DNA of 64,000 nt. Origin: Porticoccus sp. W117. Its GTDB lineage: Bacteria > Pseudomonadota > Gammaproteobacteria > Pseudomonadales > Porticoccaceae. The stretch is taken from NCBI RefSeq assembly GCF_030341905.1, contig NZ_JATAAF010000001.1, positions 62,001-126,000 of the forward strand, written 5' to 3'. Positions 52,880-62,543 of this stretch are shown piece after piece; within the stretch, counting starts at the first letter, position 1, and each line of letters begins with the position of its first letter. The position numbers and the translations under genes are program-made. The notes under the pieces were generated by a model, which had not been told where the DNA came from, did no database searches, and saw only the letters and a list, made by a program, of their open reading frames with translations.

Positions 52880-54083
52880 AGTTGTCTCCCAAGCCTCGCC
52901 CCAGAGCCACAGATATATTGTTGCCCCCAAAAGCAAAAGAGTTACTCAAACAGAGTTTAACGGCTCTATTGAGGCTATCCCCCTGCGCCACAAAGTTGAG
53001 TTCCGGCAAAGAGTCATCTCTAATGCCATCCCACAAATGAGGGGGCAACGCGCCATCCTTGCGATTCAGTGCCAGCCAACAAAAGGCCGCTTCTATCGCC
53101 CCGGCAGCACCCAGGGTGTGGCCCACCATCGGCTTGCTAGAGCTGCAGGCCAGATCACTGCCAAACAGCTGCTCCACGGCCAAACTTTCCATGGCGTCAT
53201 TCTGCCGTGTCGCTGTGCCATGAAGGTTGAGATAGTCTACCTGATCAGCGGATACTCCGGCATCCTGCAATGCCAATTGCATGGCGCGAAACGCGCCATT
53301 ACCGGTGGGGTCAGGGCCGGAGATATGATAAGCATCGGAGCTTGAGCCCGCCCCCAGGAAAGCCACATTTGCAGGCTCTTTGGTCATCAGAAAAAGTCCT
53401 GCCCCTTCTCCTATGTTAATACCGTCCCGGTTGGCACTGAACGGATTGCAGTGGCTGGCAGAAACCGCCTCCAAGGCGGAAAAACCCTGAACCGTCATGC
53501 CACACAGGCTGTCGGCACCACCGGCAATCACCGCATCGCACACACCCAGTGCCAACAACCTGCGGGCAGACACCAACGCCCGGGCTCCGGATGAGCAGGC
53601 GGTTGAAAGGGTAAACGCCGGCCCGCTGGTTCCCAGATATCGCCGTACTAATTCCGCTGGAGTACCAACAGCCTGCTGCAGGTAGCTATAACCTTCTGGC
53701 AATTCACCGGTGCCATGATAAGCCCTGTGGGCTGCTTCCCCTTGGGCGATTCCGGAAGTACTGGTGCCAATTACCACACCAATGCGATGGTGCCCATATT
53801 TAGCCAGGCAGATATCCAGTGAGGGCTGTATCTCCTGCAAAGCCGCCATTAGCAACTGGCTGTTGCGGCTTTGAAATTCAAGCAATTCCGCTGGCACGCT
53901 GGGCAGATCAGCGCGTACCTCACCCACAACCACGCCCTCTGGCAGCGTATCCCCCTGAGGGCTGTACCGGTCGCTAAAACGCATGCCTTCCCGGCAACCC
54001 CGAAACAAGGCTTCCGACACCTGGTCTTTGCCCTGACCTAACGCACAGACCACACCGAGATCATTGAGATAACAGCTGGTCAC
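52872..54083 (-). CDS. Beta-ketoacyl-ACP synthase (second aryl-polyene ketosynthase)
   Basis: The 403-residue ketosynthase has cysteine 163 in STACSSGARA, histidine 288 in LNLHGTATRQND and histidine 322 in VGHTLGAAGA, so it is catalytically intact and not a chain-length factor. The C-terminus has NSFAFGGNNISV. It differs clearly from the other ketosynthase and fits the priming or elongating partner in these clusters. Its ATG overlaps the stop of the DUF3261 gene by four bases. Confidence 0.92.
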   Translation of the reverse strand: MTSCYLNDLGVVCALGQGKDQVSEALFRGCREGMRFSDRYSPQGDTLPEGVVVGEVRADLPSVPAELLEFQSRNSQLLMAALQEIQPSLDICLAKYGHHRIGVVIGTSTSGIAQGEAAHRAYHGTGELPEGYSYLQQAVGTPAELVRRYLGTSGPAFTLSTACSSGARALVSARRLLALGVCDAVIAGGADSLCGMTVQGFSALEAVSASHCNPFSANRDGINIGEGAGLFLMTKEPANVAFLGAGSSSDAYHISGPDPTGNGAFRAMQLALQDAGVSADQVDYLNLHGTATRQNDAMESLAVEQLFGSDLACSSSKPMVGHTLGAAGAIEAAFCWLALNRKDGALPPHLWDGIRDDSLPELNFVAQGDSLNRAVKLCLSNSFAFGGNNISVALGRGLGDNYE

Positions 54084-54655
54084 AGTGTCGCGGTCTCCAG
54101 AGTTTTGACCTGAAGCCTGTAACCATAAAGGTGGTTCACCAATTGATACTCTCCATCTTTTGCAAGGGGCTTTCCCTGGGTATAGATCACTGTGGCACGC
54201 AACCGGCCACGTTCAAACAACTTGCGCTCAACCCCTGAATGCTGCAACTGCCAATCGCTGGGTAGCCGGGCAATAATTTTCTCCGCCGGCCAAAGAGCCA
54301 ACTGAATATCGTTCAACACCTGGACCGGTTGCAGCTGCTCTGGCACCCAGCGGCTGCGGTTCTGCTGCACGGTATCACCGTCGTACTGCAGGGCAAACAG
54401 CTTTATTCCCTGGGGCGACAGGGCCGCTAGGCTGAGGGTATCTGAATTCACTTCCAGAACACAAAGCATCTCGTGTCGTTTACCTGCGTATTCGCCAGTA
54501 ACCCGTTGCTGCAGTTGCACTGAACTCGCAAAATCAGCGGGCGCCAATAGCGGCATTGTCCCGTGTTTCGGAAAATGCTGCTGAGGCGCGTTTTTGCACC
54601 CTGCCAACAGCATGGTGGCAAGCAATAACGTGGTAAATAGTATTCGCAAATTCAA
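54080..54655 (-). CDS. DUF3261 lipoprotein of the aryl-polyene cluster
   Basis: The 191-residue product has a lipoprotein signal (ILFTTLLLATMLLAGC) and a beta-rich domain with MLCVLEVNSDTLSLAALSPQGIKLFALQYD, the DUF3261 pattern seen in aryl-polyene clusters. It is probably an outer-membrane-localisation or acyl-transfer helper, alongside the LolA-like protein. The start is inferred as TTG at 54653-54655, with GAGG seven bases upstream and a TTGA overlap with the oxidoreductase stop. Confidence 0.78.
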   Translation of the reverse strand: MNLRILFTTLLLATMLLAGCKNAPQQHFPKHGTMPLLAPADFASSVQLQQRVTGEYAGKRHEMLCVLEVNSDTLSLAALSPQGIKLFALQYDGDTVQQNRSRWVPEQLQPVQVLNDIQLALWPAEKIIARLPSDWQLQHSGVERKLFERGRLRATVIYTQGKPLAKDGEYQLVNHLYGYRLQVKTLETATL

Positions 54656-55893
54656 ACCATAGCCTCGCGGCAAACTTTGGCCAACACATCCAGCCGCCCT
54701 CTGGAGCTACGCACGAACGGGTTTTTATTGTCCCAGGCATAACCGGCCAAAATGGAGCAAATTTGCGCCCGTAAAATACGGTCTGCACCGGGATAGAAAA
54801 ATATATCCTGCAATTTGCCCTCGTACCACATCTCAACAAAGGCGCGGAATGTATCCACTCCGCACTGCAGTGGCTGGGAGTAGTCGGCCTCCCAATCCAC
54901 CGGCTCACCTCGCAACTCTCTGGTCAATGCCTCCGCTGCCAACTTGGCGGACTTCATGGCGATGGTGACCCCGGAAGAGAATACCGGATCGAGAAACTCA
55001 CCGGCATTCCCCAATAGGGCAAAGCGAGGGCCCCACAAACGGGAAACGTTGGCAGAGTAACCAACAATGGTATTGACTGGCGTATCGTAACGGGCTTGCT
55101 TTAAATGGCGTGACAGCACCGGATCCTGATGAATCAAATCGCACAAAATACCCTGATCGTCGCCTTCGAATTCCGCAAAAAATGCATCTTCAGCAACAAC
55201 ACCCACAGAGCTTCGGCCATTGGCAAACGGAATCAGCCAGTACCAGACATCCCGGCGATCCGGATGCACGGTAATCAGTATTTTGTCGCGATCAAAATCC
55301 GGGGAGTCAATGCAATCCTCAACATGAGTAAAAAGCGACCGCCTCGACGGAAAGCTGGAAGGCCTGTCCAGGTCCAATAAACGTGGCAATACCCGGCCAA
55401 AACCACTGGCATCCAGCAAAAATCGGCCTGTACAAACAAAAGTTTCACCGCTGCTATTACGGGCATGCACCGTGCAACCATCGTCGTCAAACGCAACTTG
55501 CTCGATTGTCCGGTCGTAATAGATATCCACGCCTTGAGAAGCAGCGCAGTCCGCAAGAACCTTGTCGAAGCTGGCACGCTCTACCTGGTAGGTGGTTCCC
55601 CAACCAGGGGAAATTTTATCGCTGAAATTAAAATCGGTGTAACGCTCGCGCCAGTTAAACGCTGCGCCATTTTTGAGCTGAAAACCAGCGGCTTTCACCG
55701 CATCCAACATCCCCGCTTGTTCGATAAATTCCATACATTGAGGCAACAGACTCTCACCGATGGAAAACCGGGGGAAGTGTTCTTTTTCAAGAACAATAAC
55801 GCTAAAGCCTTGTTGTTTAAGCAACGCTGCTGCCACAGCACCCGACGGCCCTGCGCCAATCACCAGCACATCGCTGTGCAGTTTATTCCCCAT
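54652..55893 (-). CDS. FAD-dependent oxidoreductase (halogenase/geranylgeranyl-reductase-like)
   Basis: The 413-residue flavoprotein has the FAD-binding VLVIGAGPSGAVAAALLKQ, the PRFSIGESLLPQCMEF block shared with tryptophan-halogenase-like proteins, and LLGNAGEFLDPVFSSGV. I see no halogenase WxWxIP motif, so halogenation is not indicated. In aryl-polyene and related clusters such enzymes are thought to hydroxylate or oxidise the aryl head. The ATG at 55893 overlaps the MMPL stop. Confidence 0.85.
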   Translation of the reverse strand: MGNKLHSDVLVIGAGPSGAVAAALLKQQGFSVIVLEKEHFPRFSIGESLLPQCMEFIEQAGMLDAVKAAGFQLKNGAAFNWRERYTDFNFSDKISPGWGTTYQVERASFDKVLADCAASQGVDIYYDRTIEQVAFDDDGCTVHARNSSGETFVCTGRFLLDASGFGRVLPRLLDLDRPSSFPSRRSLFTHVEDCIDSPDFDRDKILITVHPDRRDVWYWLIPFANGRSSVGVVAEDAFFAEFEGDDQGILCDLIHQDPVLSRHLKQARYDTPVNTIVGYSANVSRLWGPRFALLGNAGEFLDPVFSSGVTIAMKSAKLAAEALTRELRGEPVDWEADYSQPLQCGVDTFRAFVEMWYEGKLQDIFFYPGADRILRAQICSILAGYAWDNKNPFVRSSRGRLDVLAKVCREAMV

Positions 55894-58216
55894 TCCTTTG
55901 CTCCTGTAACCTGGCGGCCACCGGTGACAGTAGCAGCGCAACCGCAATGCCGATCAGCAATGTTTGCCCAAACGACCTCACCGCCCCGGTATCACTCACT
56001 GACAGCAGGCCAAAAGCCAGCAAAGTGGTGATTGCCGACAAACCGATTGCCAGCGCTGTATGGGCGGCCAAATGGCGTTGGCGAACCGCAAAAATGCCAA
56101 AGTCCGCACCAATACCCAACAACAGCAGCAAGGCAAATATTCGAAACAGATTGAGGGTTTCACCCAACCAACCCAGCGCCCCAAGAGTAATCGCAATCGC
56201 GACAGCAGGAACACCAATGGCGAGCAAGGCACGCCTTTTGCCCAACCAAAAACTCAACAATACGGCTGCAGCCACAATGCCGAGCAACAACAAAAGCGAT
56301 GCTTTCTGGCGATACGTTGCCATCACATCGGATACGTCATTTACCGTATCCACAAAATACACGCCAGCTGGCAATTGCAGCTGCTGCAAGGCGGTTACAT
56401 CACGTACCCCCTGCAAACGCACGATAGAACGGCAGTTGCTCCCTTCACAACCCAGAAACAGGGTTTTCCAATGATCCGGGGCAACAGCCATTAACTCGCC
56501 CAATGACAAGATGCGTTCGCCGGACTGTTTAAATGCGCTGATTTCCGCGGCAATCAGTTTGTCGTCAAAGCCCAAATCCGCCAAGTAGCCAGCAACCGCA
56601 CCTCTGTCGTACAGGCCCTGTTGTAACAAACGATAGTTTTCACGCTGTTTTTGCTTGTTGGGGAGCAGTTGAGACAGGCCTTGATAGCCAGAGATATCCC
56701 CTTCCCTTTGCAGGTTTTGCAGCCCTTTGGCGAATTTTCTTTCCCGATCAAGTAGCTCAGTTTCAGAGGTGCCTTCAACCACAAAAAAACGGCTGTCGAA
56801 GTTCGATGGCAACGCGGATTTAATCGACTCCTCCTGAGCTTTCAAATCCGCATTCGGCATCTGCAGCTGGCGCACATCATCTTCACTGTGCAACCAGACG
56901 CTTCCCAAAATCACTGCGAGCACCAGTGGCATTGCAAACCATCGCCTCGCCACCACACACTGTCCCCAGCGCTCTGCCAGGCCGCTTGCCGCTGATAACA
57001 AATGCTGGCGGCGAGGCCAGCAGAAGCGACGCAGAAAAAACGGAAATAACAGCACCACCGTCAACCAGGAAAACACCAGACCAGTTGCCGAAAAAACCGC
57101 CATTTGCCTTAAGCCCGGAAACGGAGCCGACGCCATGGTGAGATAGGCCACCACCGTGGTAACCAGGGCCAAGGTCATACTGCGCACCACCTGGCGTCGC
57201 CTTGTGCTACTCCCCTCATAACCAACCGCACCAGGTAAGTGGCTGCAAAAATAATGCAGGCAGTAATCCACAGCGACACCCACCAGACTGGCACCAAATA
57301 CCAAGGTCAGAATATGCAGCTGGCCAAATAAAAAACCACTCAGGGTCCAGGCAGCACCGATACCGGTAGCAATGGCCAATATTGCCAGCAGCAAAGGTCG
57401 AATGGCTGCAAAGGTGGCGATTAACAGCAATACAACGCCAACCAGGGAACCCATGCCCACCAGGCGAATTTCCCGCTGTGCACGGTTGGAACCGGACGCC
57501 GCGTACACCGGCAAACCGGTGACATGCAGATTCAGGTCGCCAGCCAGCTCGGCACGCAGGGTCTGAATCAGCGCTAACAAACGCTCCTGCTGATCCAGAT
57601 CGAAAGCTCCCTTGTCGACTTCGGCAACCACCAGCCCGTGATAAACGCCAGCCGACTCCCCAAGCAGAACGCCTTTGTTAGCATTCAATGAAGCTGGAAA
57701 CAGCTGCTCAAAATAGCTGCCAAACAAGTACAGAGGGTCGCGTTCAAGGCTGCGTGTACGGGCGAACGCCGCGGGGCTGTACAACAGCTGTTTGCTATCT
57801 TGCAGGTATTTTTCAGGCTCCCGCTCCAGTTGATCGACGATTGCCCCGGTCAACAATTGATAGCGGTATGGAAGGAGTTGTTGGTAGAAATCAGCTGCCT
57901 GCTGCTGAGCAACTGACTGATCCAGCAATTGCAGAAAACCCGATTGCCGAATTGTACTTTGTACCTGCACGCCCGCATCGGTAACGTCGCTGCGCTTATC
58001 GCCGGTTACCATAAACAGCACTCGGCGTTCCGCGGTTTCCGCCAAACGTTTGCGCCCCTGATTCACCGCTGGCTGCTGATCCACAGAAGGCAGTAATTGC
58101 ATCAGGTCGGTTTCAACGCGATACAAGTCGGCACCCTTGCACCACACTAACGCGGCCCCCAGTAACACAGCCAACAGCCATACAATGGCGCCACGTTTTT
58201 CTCCGGTCAACATCAC
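55883..58216 (-). CDS. MMPL/RND-type lipid exporter
   Basis: The 777-residue inner-membrane protein has two sets of membrane spans separated by large periplasmic domains, typical of MMPL. The first bundle includes VGVAVDYCLHYFCSHL and the second GIGADFGIFAVRQRHL, each with the conserved acidic residue of the proton path. MMPL proteins in aryl-polyene clusters move the lipid product or precursor across the inner membrane. The gene overlaps the LolA-like stop by four bases. Confidence 0.92.
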   Translation of the reverse strand: MMLTGEKRGAIVWLLAVLLGAALVWCKGADLYRVETDLMQLLPSVDQQPAVNQGRKRLAETAERRVLFMVTGDKRSDVTDAGVQVQSTIRQSGFLQLLDQSVAQQQAADFYQQLLPYRYQLLTGAIVDQLEREPEKYLQDSKQLLYSPAAFARTRSLERDPLYLFGSYFEQLFPASLNANKGVLLGESAGVYHGLVVAEVDKGAFDLDQQERLLALIQTLRAELAGDLNLHVTGLPVYAASGSNRAQREIRLVGMGSLVGVVLLLIATFAAIRPLLLAILAIATGIGAAWTLSGFLFGQLHILTLVFGASLVGVAVDYCLHYFCSHLPGAVGYEGSSTRRRQVVRSMTLALVTTVVAYLTMASAPFPGLRQMAVFSATGLVFSWLTVVLLFPFFLRRFCWPRRQHLLSAASGLAERWGQCVVARRWFAMPLVLAVILGSVWLHSEDDVRQLQMPNADLKAQEESIKSALPSNFDSRFFVVEGTSETELLDRERKFAKGLQNLQREGDISGYQGLSQLLPNKQKQRENYRLLQQGLYDRGAVAGYLADLGFDDKLIAAEISAFKQSGERILSLGELMAVAPDHWKTLFLGCEGSNCRSIVRLQGVRDVTALQQLQLPAGVYFVDTVNDVSDVMATYRQKASLLLLLGIVAAAVLLSFWLGKRRALLAIGVPAVAIAITLGALGWLGETLNLFRIFALLLLLGIGADFGIFAVRQRHLAAHTALAIGLSAITTLLAFGLLSVSDTGAVRSFGQTLLIGIAVALLLSPVAARLQEQRNGE

Positions 58217-58845
58217 TGCGCAGGTTGACCCACGATCTGAAGAAATTCGCTTTTCTCCGTGTCACTTAACAACGGCTTATGGCTGACGTTGTCAATTGAC
58301 ACGACTGTGCGATCACCACCGTTTTCATGGATTTCGATAGAGCGCACAGCCCTGTCACCGTTGACACTTATTTCCCGAACAACCTGTTGCCACTGGTCGG
58401 AATGAGGTGTCAGGGTAAGGCTCCACTGGCTATCAACAGTCGTTGCTTTCACCTGAAAATGGTGACTGAGCTGTTCACTATCAATCAGCAACAACGCCAA
58501 TAGCAGCTGACCAAACTCCTCGGCCATGGGCTGGCCCTGCTCCGAGGTAAATACCTTACCTTCGGCGGTTATATGGATCGTGGATGGATAAGGTTGAACA
58601 ACTCGCCAGCGAGCGCCGAGATTTTGTTGGAAGTAAAAATCACCAGTTGATGTCAGCGGGCGACTGAGTATTTTCAAATAGCGGTGCTGAACAAACTCAC
58701 CTCGCACCGTATCGGAGCGATGCAGCCGTTGCGAGATATCCTGCAAAGTCGCTAAAGATTGTTCTTCTGCCGTTTGCGCAACCGCAGAAAAGCACATCAA
58801 CAACGCCAACATCCCTGAAACCAGCACACGCAATAAGGCACGCAA
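58213..58845 (-). CDS. LolA-like outer-membrane lipoprotein carrier domain protein
   Basis: The 211-residue periplasmic protein has a signal peptide (RALLRVLVSGMLALLMCFSAVAQ) and the LolA/RseB-like half-barrel (LSRPLTSTGDFYFQQNLGARWRVVQPYPSTIHIT). It probably carries the hydrophobic product between membranes. I infer a TTG start at 58843-58845, because GGAGAG lies seven bases upstream and the signal peptide begins there. Longer starts would overlap the thioesterase gene. Confidence 0.8.
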   Translation of the reverse strand: MRALLRVLVSGMLALLMCFSAVAQTAEEQSLATLQDISQRLHRSDTVRGEFVQHRYLKILSRPLTSTGDFYFQQNLGARWRVVQPYPSTIHITAEGKVFTSEQGQPMAEEFGQLLLALLLIDSEQLSHHFQVKATTVDSQWSLTLTPHSDQWQQVVREISVNGDRAVRSIEIHENGGDRTVVSIDNVSHKPLLSDTEKSEFLQIVGQPAQ

Positions 58846-58849
58846 TGTT

Positions 58850-59287
58850 CTACTCTCCACCCATCTCAGCATCTACTTCAACGCCCAGGCGATCGTAAAG
58901 TACCTGAGGACTTGCGAAGCACATTTCACGGCTGGCTATATCCACTGCGACTTGGCAGGTGTGCCCTTTGGTGAGTCTGGCACCACTGGCCTGATCAAAA
59001 ATGGTGTAGTTGATCTTCAAGCGGTTCTCGTATTCGGCAATTTCCGCCAACACCCTTATGGCAGCACCAAAATACGCAGGTCGTGCGTAGCGAACATGCA
59101 AGTCAATCACTGGCCATGCGTAACCAGACGCCTTCATTTGCCGGTAGTTGTAATCGAGTTTGTCCAACAACGCGCAGCGGGCAATTTCAAAATATTTTAC
59201 GTAGTGGCCGTGCCAGGCCACTTCCATCATATCCACGTCGTGGAAGGGTATTTCAAGCACCACTTCCGCCTGCCAGTCAGGCTTCAT
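58850..59287 (-). CDS. 4-hydroxybenzoyl-CoA thioesterase-like hotdog protein
   Basis: The 145-residue hotdog protein has VLEIPFHDVDMMEVAWHGHYVKYFEIAR, including the D..x..HxxxYxxYFE pattern of YbgC/4HBT thioesterases. It would release a carrier-bound acyl chain or edit a starter in this cluster. Two ATG codons are adjacent; the second (59285-59287) has GGGAG seven bases upstream. The start overlaps the ammonia-lyase stop. Confidence 0.85.
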   Translation of the reverse strand: MKPDWQAEVVLEIPFHDVDMMEVAWHGHYVKYFEIARCALLDKLDYNYRQMKASGYAWPVIDLHVRYARPAYFGAAIRVLAEIAEYENRLKINYTIFDQASGARLTKGHTCQVAVDIASREMCFASPQVLYDRLGVEVDAEMGGE

Positions 59288-60830
59288 CATACAGCTCCCA
59301 GTTTCGCTGACGCACTTCATCAAGTCCTTGGCGCAGCTCTTTTTCAAGAGCACGATCTTCCTTAAGGAATGGAGTCACCTCACGTATTTGCGCCACCGTG
59401 TCTGCCAGTTCTGCAGGCAGTTCGCTCTGCAGCTGCCCCTGGGCAGAGCGCAACTCCACCCCCTGAGCCGCTGCGTACAACACCGCCACTGCCACCTGCT
59501 CAGTGAGTTCCAATACCCGCAAACAGTCACGGGCAGCAATGGTGCCCATACTGACTTTGTCCTGGTTGTGGCATTCCGTGCTGCGTGAAAACACGCTGGC
59601 GGGCATGGTCAGTTTCAACGCCTCTGCCGTCCAGGCGGACACACCAATCTGTACAGCTTTGAAACCGTGATTGATCATGGCGGTATCGCTGTCAGCACCG
59701 GAAAGGTTGGCGGGCAAACCGTGGTTAAAACGCACGTCCACCATCTGCGCCATTTGCCTGTCCAGCAGATCGGCGATATTGGCAACGGCAGTTTTCAGAC
59801 CATCCATGGCAAAGGCAATATGGCCACCATAAAAGTGACCGCCGTGGAGAACGTGCTCCCCTTCGCCATCAATAATCGGGTTGTCGTTAGCGCTGTTCAG
59901 CTCCCCTTCAATAAATTGCCGCAACCAGGGCAATGAATCTTCCAGCACACCAATAACATGGGGCGCACAGCGCAGTGAATAACGATCCTGCAAACGATGG
60001 CTGTGCCTGGGAGCTTCCCCCACATGCAGATCCTGGCGAATGCGTTCCGCCACTTTCATCTGCCCATGGTGGGGTTTTACCGAAAACAGCAATTCATCAA
60101 AATGGTAGCGGTTACCGGCCAGTGCAACCGATGCCAATGAGGTAATTCGGCAAGCCAGCTGACTAAGGTATTCCGCGCGCTTGTAGGCAAGGCAAGCCAG
60201 CGCCGTCATCACTGCAGTACCGTTCATAATCGCCAGAGCTTCTTTGGGGCGAAACTTCAGCGGTTCTATACCCAATTCGGAAAACACCTCTGCGGTGTTG
60301 CGGCGCTGACCGTTAAAATGCACTTCACGCTCGCCAGCCAGTACCGCTGCCAAATACGACAACGGCGTTAAATCGCCACTGGCCCCCACCGAGCCTTCCT
60401 CGGGAATCACCGGCAAAATATCGTGCTCCAACAGTTGCGCAATTTGCTGCAGCAGTCGATAGCGAACACCGGAATAGCCCCTTGTCAGGCTGGTTAGTCT
60501 GACTGCCAGTACAGCGCGAACCTGAGCGGCATCCAACTCTGCACCCAAACCACAACCGTGGAATGTATAGAGGTGCTGGGGCAGAGCCTCCACCATGTGC
60601 AGGGGAACTTCGACCGTACAGGAGTCCCCATAGCCGGTGGTCACCCCGTAAACCATACCTTCCTCTTCCAGCAGTTGTTCCAGAAAGTTGGAACCCCGGC
60701 GGATGTAGTCGACAAACTCCTGATCGTCACTCAATCTGGAAATGGCTTTGCTTTCGGCAACCGCCACAACCTGTTCGATGGTCAACGGCGTAGTATCGAA
60801 TACCACCGCCGGTTTAGTTTCAGTGCTCAC
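59277..60830 (-). CDS. Aromatic amino acid ammonia-lyase (HAL/PAL/TAL family)
   Basis: The 518-residue enzyme has the MIO-forming Ala-Ser-Gly at residues 150-152 (GSVGASGDLTPLSYLA), the catalytic tyrosine in VYGVTTGYG (Tyr 61) and NDNPII. The two residues that govern substrate choice are Phe 90-His 91 in TFHGCGLGA. Histidine lyases have Ser-His here, tyrosine lyases His-Leu and phenylalanine lyases Phe-Leu, so specificity cannot be read directly. Context favours making a coumaric- or cinnamic-type starter, not histidine degradation. The start is a GTG at 60828-60830, within the acyltransferase 3' end. Confidence 0.92.
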   Translation of the reverse strand: MSTETKPAVVFDTTPLTIEQVVAVAESKAISRLSDDQEFVDYIRRGSNFLEQLLEEEGMVYGVTTGYGDSCTVEVPLHMVEALPQHLYTFHGCGLGAELDAAQVRAVLAVRLTSLTRGYSGVRYRLLQQIAQLLEHDILPVIPEEGSVGASGDLTPLSYLAAVLAGEREVHFNGQRRNTAEVFSELGIEPLKFRPKEALAIMNGTAVMTALACLAYKRAEYLSQLACRITSLASVALAGNRYHFDELLFSVKPHHGQMKVAERIRQDLHVGEAPRHSHRLQDRYSLRCAPHVIGVLEDSLPWLRQFIEGELNSANDNPIIDGEGEHVLHGGHFYGGHIAFAMDGLKTAVANIADLLDRQMAQMVDVRFNHGLPANLSGADSDTAMINHGFKAVQIGVSAWTAEALKLTMPASVFSRSTECHNQDKVSMGTIAARDCLRVLELTEQVAVAVLYAAAQGVELRSAQGQLQSELPAELADTVAQIREVTPFLKEDRALEKELRQGLDEVRQRNWELYDEA

Positions 60831-61776
60831 GTGAATCGGATCCCTGCCAAAAATCAAAAAAGTTATACCACTGTAATGGCGCCTGCTGGCAGTAATGGGA
60901 CAGCCGATCGGCGTACTGCTGAGCGTATTCTGCCAACGCCGACTGACGCGCCCCCCTCGGCAATACCAGTTGCTCTGCAAAATGCTCTATGTAAACCCGG
61001 TAGCCTTTTTTCTGGCGTAGACAGAACAGGCTGTACACCGGACATTTCAGCAGTGCAGCGAGTATATACGGCCCTTGCGGGAAAGGCGCTGTGCGCCCCA
61101 GAAAATTGGCTTGCGTACGACGCCCTTCAACGCCCACCGGCGTTCTGTCGGCAGCAATCGCCAGCAATTCGCCATTGGCAACCCGTTGCGACAGCATGGC
61201 GGCAACCGCCGCGTCCAGCTCGGTTACTTCCAACAGCTCCACTTGCCGGTGGCCGTTCACCTTTTCCAGCAACTTATTAAAACTTTCTGCATGGCGGGTA
61301 TGTACCAATATATTGAGCCGGGCACCGTTATCGACCATAGAGAGAACACGGCACATTTCAGTGTTCCCCAAGTGTGAGATAAACAGCACCGCGCCCTGCT
61401 GCCGAGCTTGCAGTTGGGTAAACACATCCCGCTGTGGAAACTGCACGGTTCTTTCGGTAACACCACCAATCCAGGCAGAAAATTTTTCCAGTAAATTTTG
61501 CGCAAAACTGAGCAGGTGCCGATAACTGTTCCACCAACTGCTTTTTGGAGTTTTACCGTCACTGGCAATATGCAACAGCCGCAGATAATCCAGGGATGCC
61601 CGCCGGGCTTTGCCGGCGAGCAAAAAGTAGTACAGCACTACCGGGCAGGCCAACAGCCAAAACAGTGGCAGCCCACCGTAGCGATAGCAAAACAGCAATA
61701 TGCGAATCCCCAGAGGGTTGGCGATTTCCTGCTGCTCTGACCAGTGTTGCTCTTTGTGGGAATTGGCGTCGTTCAT
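60820..61776 (-). CDS. LpxL-like lipid acyltransferase
   Basis: The 318-residue inner-membrane enzyme has an N-terminal hydrophobic anchor (about residues 30-55) and the HX4E acyltransferase site in SHLGNTEMCR, followed by LLAIAADRTPVGVEGRR and FPQGPYILAALLKCPVYSLFC. Related enzymes acylate lipid A or lysophospholipids. In aryl-polyene clusters the homologue is thought to help build the lipid anchor. The ATG overlaps the glycosyltransferase stop (ATGA). Confidence 0.85.
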   Translation of the reverse strand: MNDANSHKEQHWSEQQEIANPLGIRILLFCYRYGGLPLFWLLACPVVLYYFLLAGKARRASLDYLRLLHIASDGKTPKSSWWNSYRHLLSFAQNLLEKFSAWIGGVTERTVQFPQRDVFTQLQARQQGAVLFISHLGNTEMCRVLSMVDNGARLNILVHTRHAESFNKLLEKVNGHRQVELLEVTELDAAVAAMLSQRVANGELLAIAADRTPVGVEGRRTQANFLGRTAPFPQGPYILAALLKCPVYSLFCLRQKKGYRVYIEHFAEQLVLPRGARQSALAEYAQQYADRLSHYCQQAPLQWYNFFDFWQGSDSREH

Positions 61777-62543
61777 GAGTAGCACTTGCGCCCCAGTAAC
61801 TTACGCCCTAACAGCATAGGCAGCCGAATCAGCATGCCAACAAAAAGTCTGGCGTGCATAGCGGATATGGCCACATTGTCTCGCCACAAATCAAAATGGG
61901 AAACGCCATCCAAAGGATAACTAACTGCCGTTTTCAGCGGTAATACATCCACACCCCGCCAACTGAGGCGCACCAGTATTTCCGTATCAAAATCCATTCG
62001 TTTGCCAAGATTGACGTTTTCCGTCAACTCAACCACTGTTGCCAACGGGTATATGCGAAAACCGCACATGGTATCGCCAATGGCCGTAGACAATGTATTG
62101 ATCCATACCCACACGTGGGTCAGGTAACGGCCGTAAAAGCGTACCTTGGGCACCGATTCATCAAAACGGGGTTCGCCGTTAATGACGGATCCGGGGTTCC
62201 CCTGTGCATGCTCTATAAAACGAGGCACATCAGCCACATCATGCTGGCCGTCGGCATCAATCTGAAGAACGTGGCTGTAACCCTGACGCCAGGCTTCTTC
62301 AAAGCCAGACATAACTGCAGCGCCCTTGCCGCCATTCACTTCCCTACGCACCAGACTCACCTTTGGCTGAGTTGCCAGCTGATCAAGCACTGCAGCACAA
62401 CGGGCATTGCTGCCATCGTCAACCAGTATGCAGGGCAGTTGATGATTCAATAACTGCGCGACAACGGTGCCAATCGCTTCTTCGTGGTTGTATACCGGCA
62501 CCACGGCACATAGCTTGAATGTTGCGCGGCTGCTTTCAGACAA
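61773..62543 (-). CDS. Family 2 glycosyltransferase
   Basis: The 256-residue enzyme has the GT-A fold beginning CAVVPVYNHEEAIG, CILVDDGSNARC, VLQIDADGQHD (metal-binding DxD) and DTMCGFRIYPL, with a hydrophobic C-terminal segment that may associate with the membrane. It probably sugar-modifies the lipid anchor. The start is TTG at 62541-62543, with GGAGG seven bases upstream and an eight-base overlap with the ligase stop. Confidence 0.88.
   Translation of the reverse strand: MSESSRATFKLCAVVPVYNHEEAIGTVVAQLLNHQLPCILVDDGSNARCAAVLDQLATQPKVSLVRREVNGGKGAAVMSGFEEAWRQGYSHVLQIDADGQHDVADVPRFIEHAQGNPGSVINGEPRFDESVPKVRFYGRYLTHVWVWINTLSTAIGDTMCGFRIYPLATVVELTENVNLGKRMDFDTEILVRLSWRGVDVLPLKTAVSYPLDGVSHFDLWRDNVAISAMHARLFVGMLIRLPMLLGRKLLGRKCYS

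Noticed and set aside
54652-55893. FAD enzyme as a tryptophan-type halogenase
   Set aside because: The GESLLP block is shared with halogenases, but the WxWxIP motif is not visible, so a general flavin oxidoreductase is the safer call.
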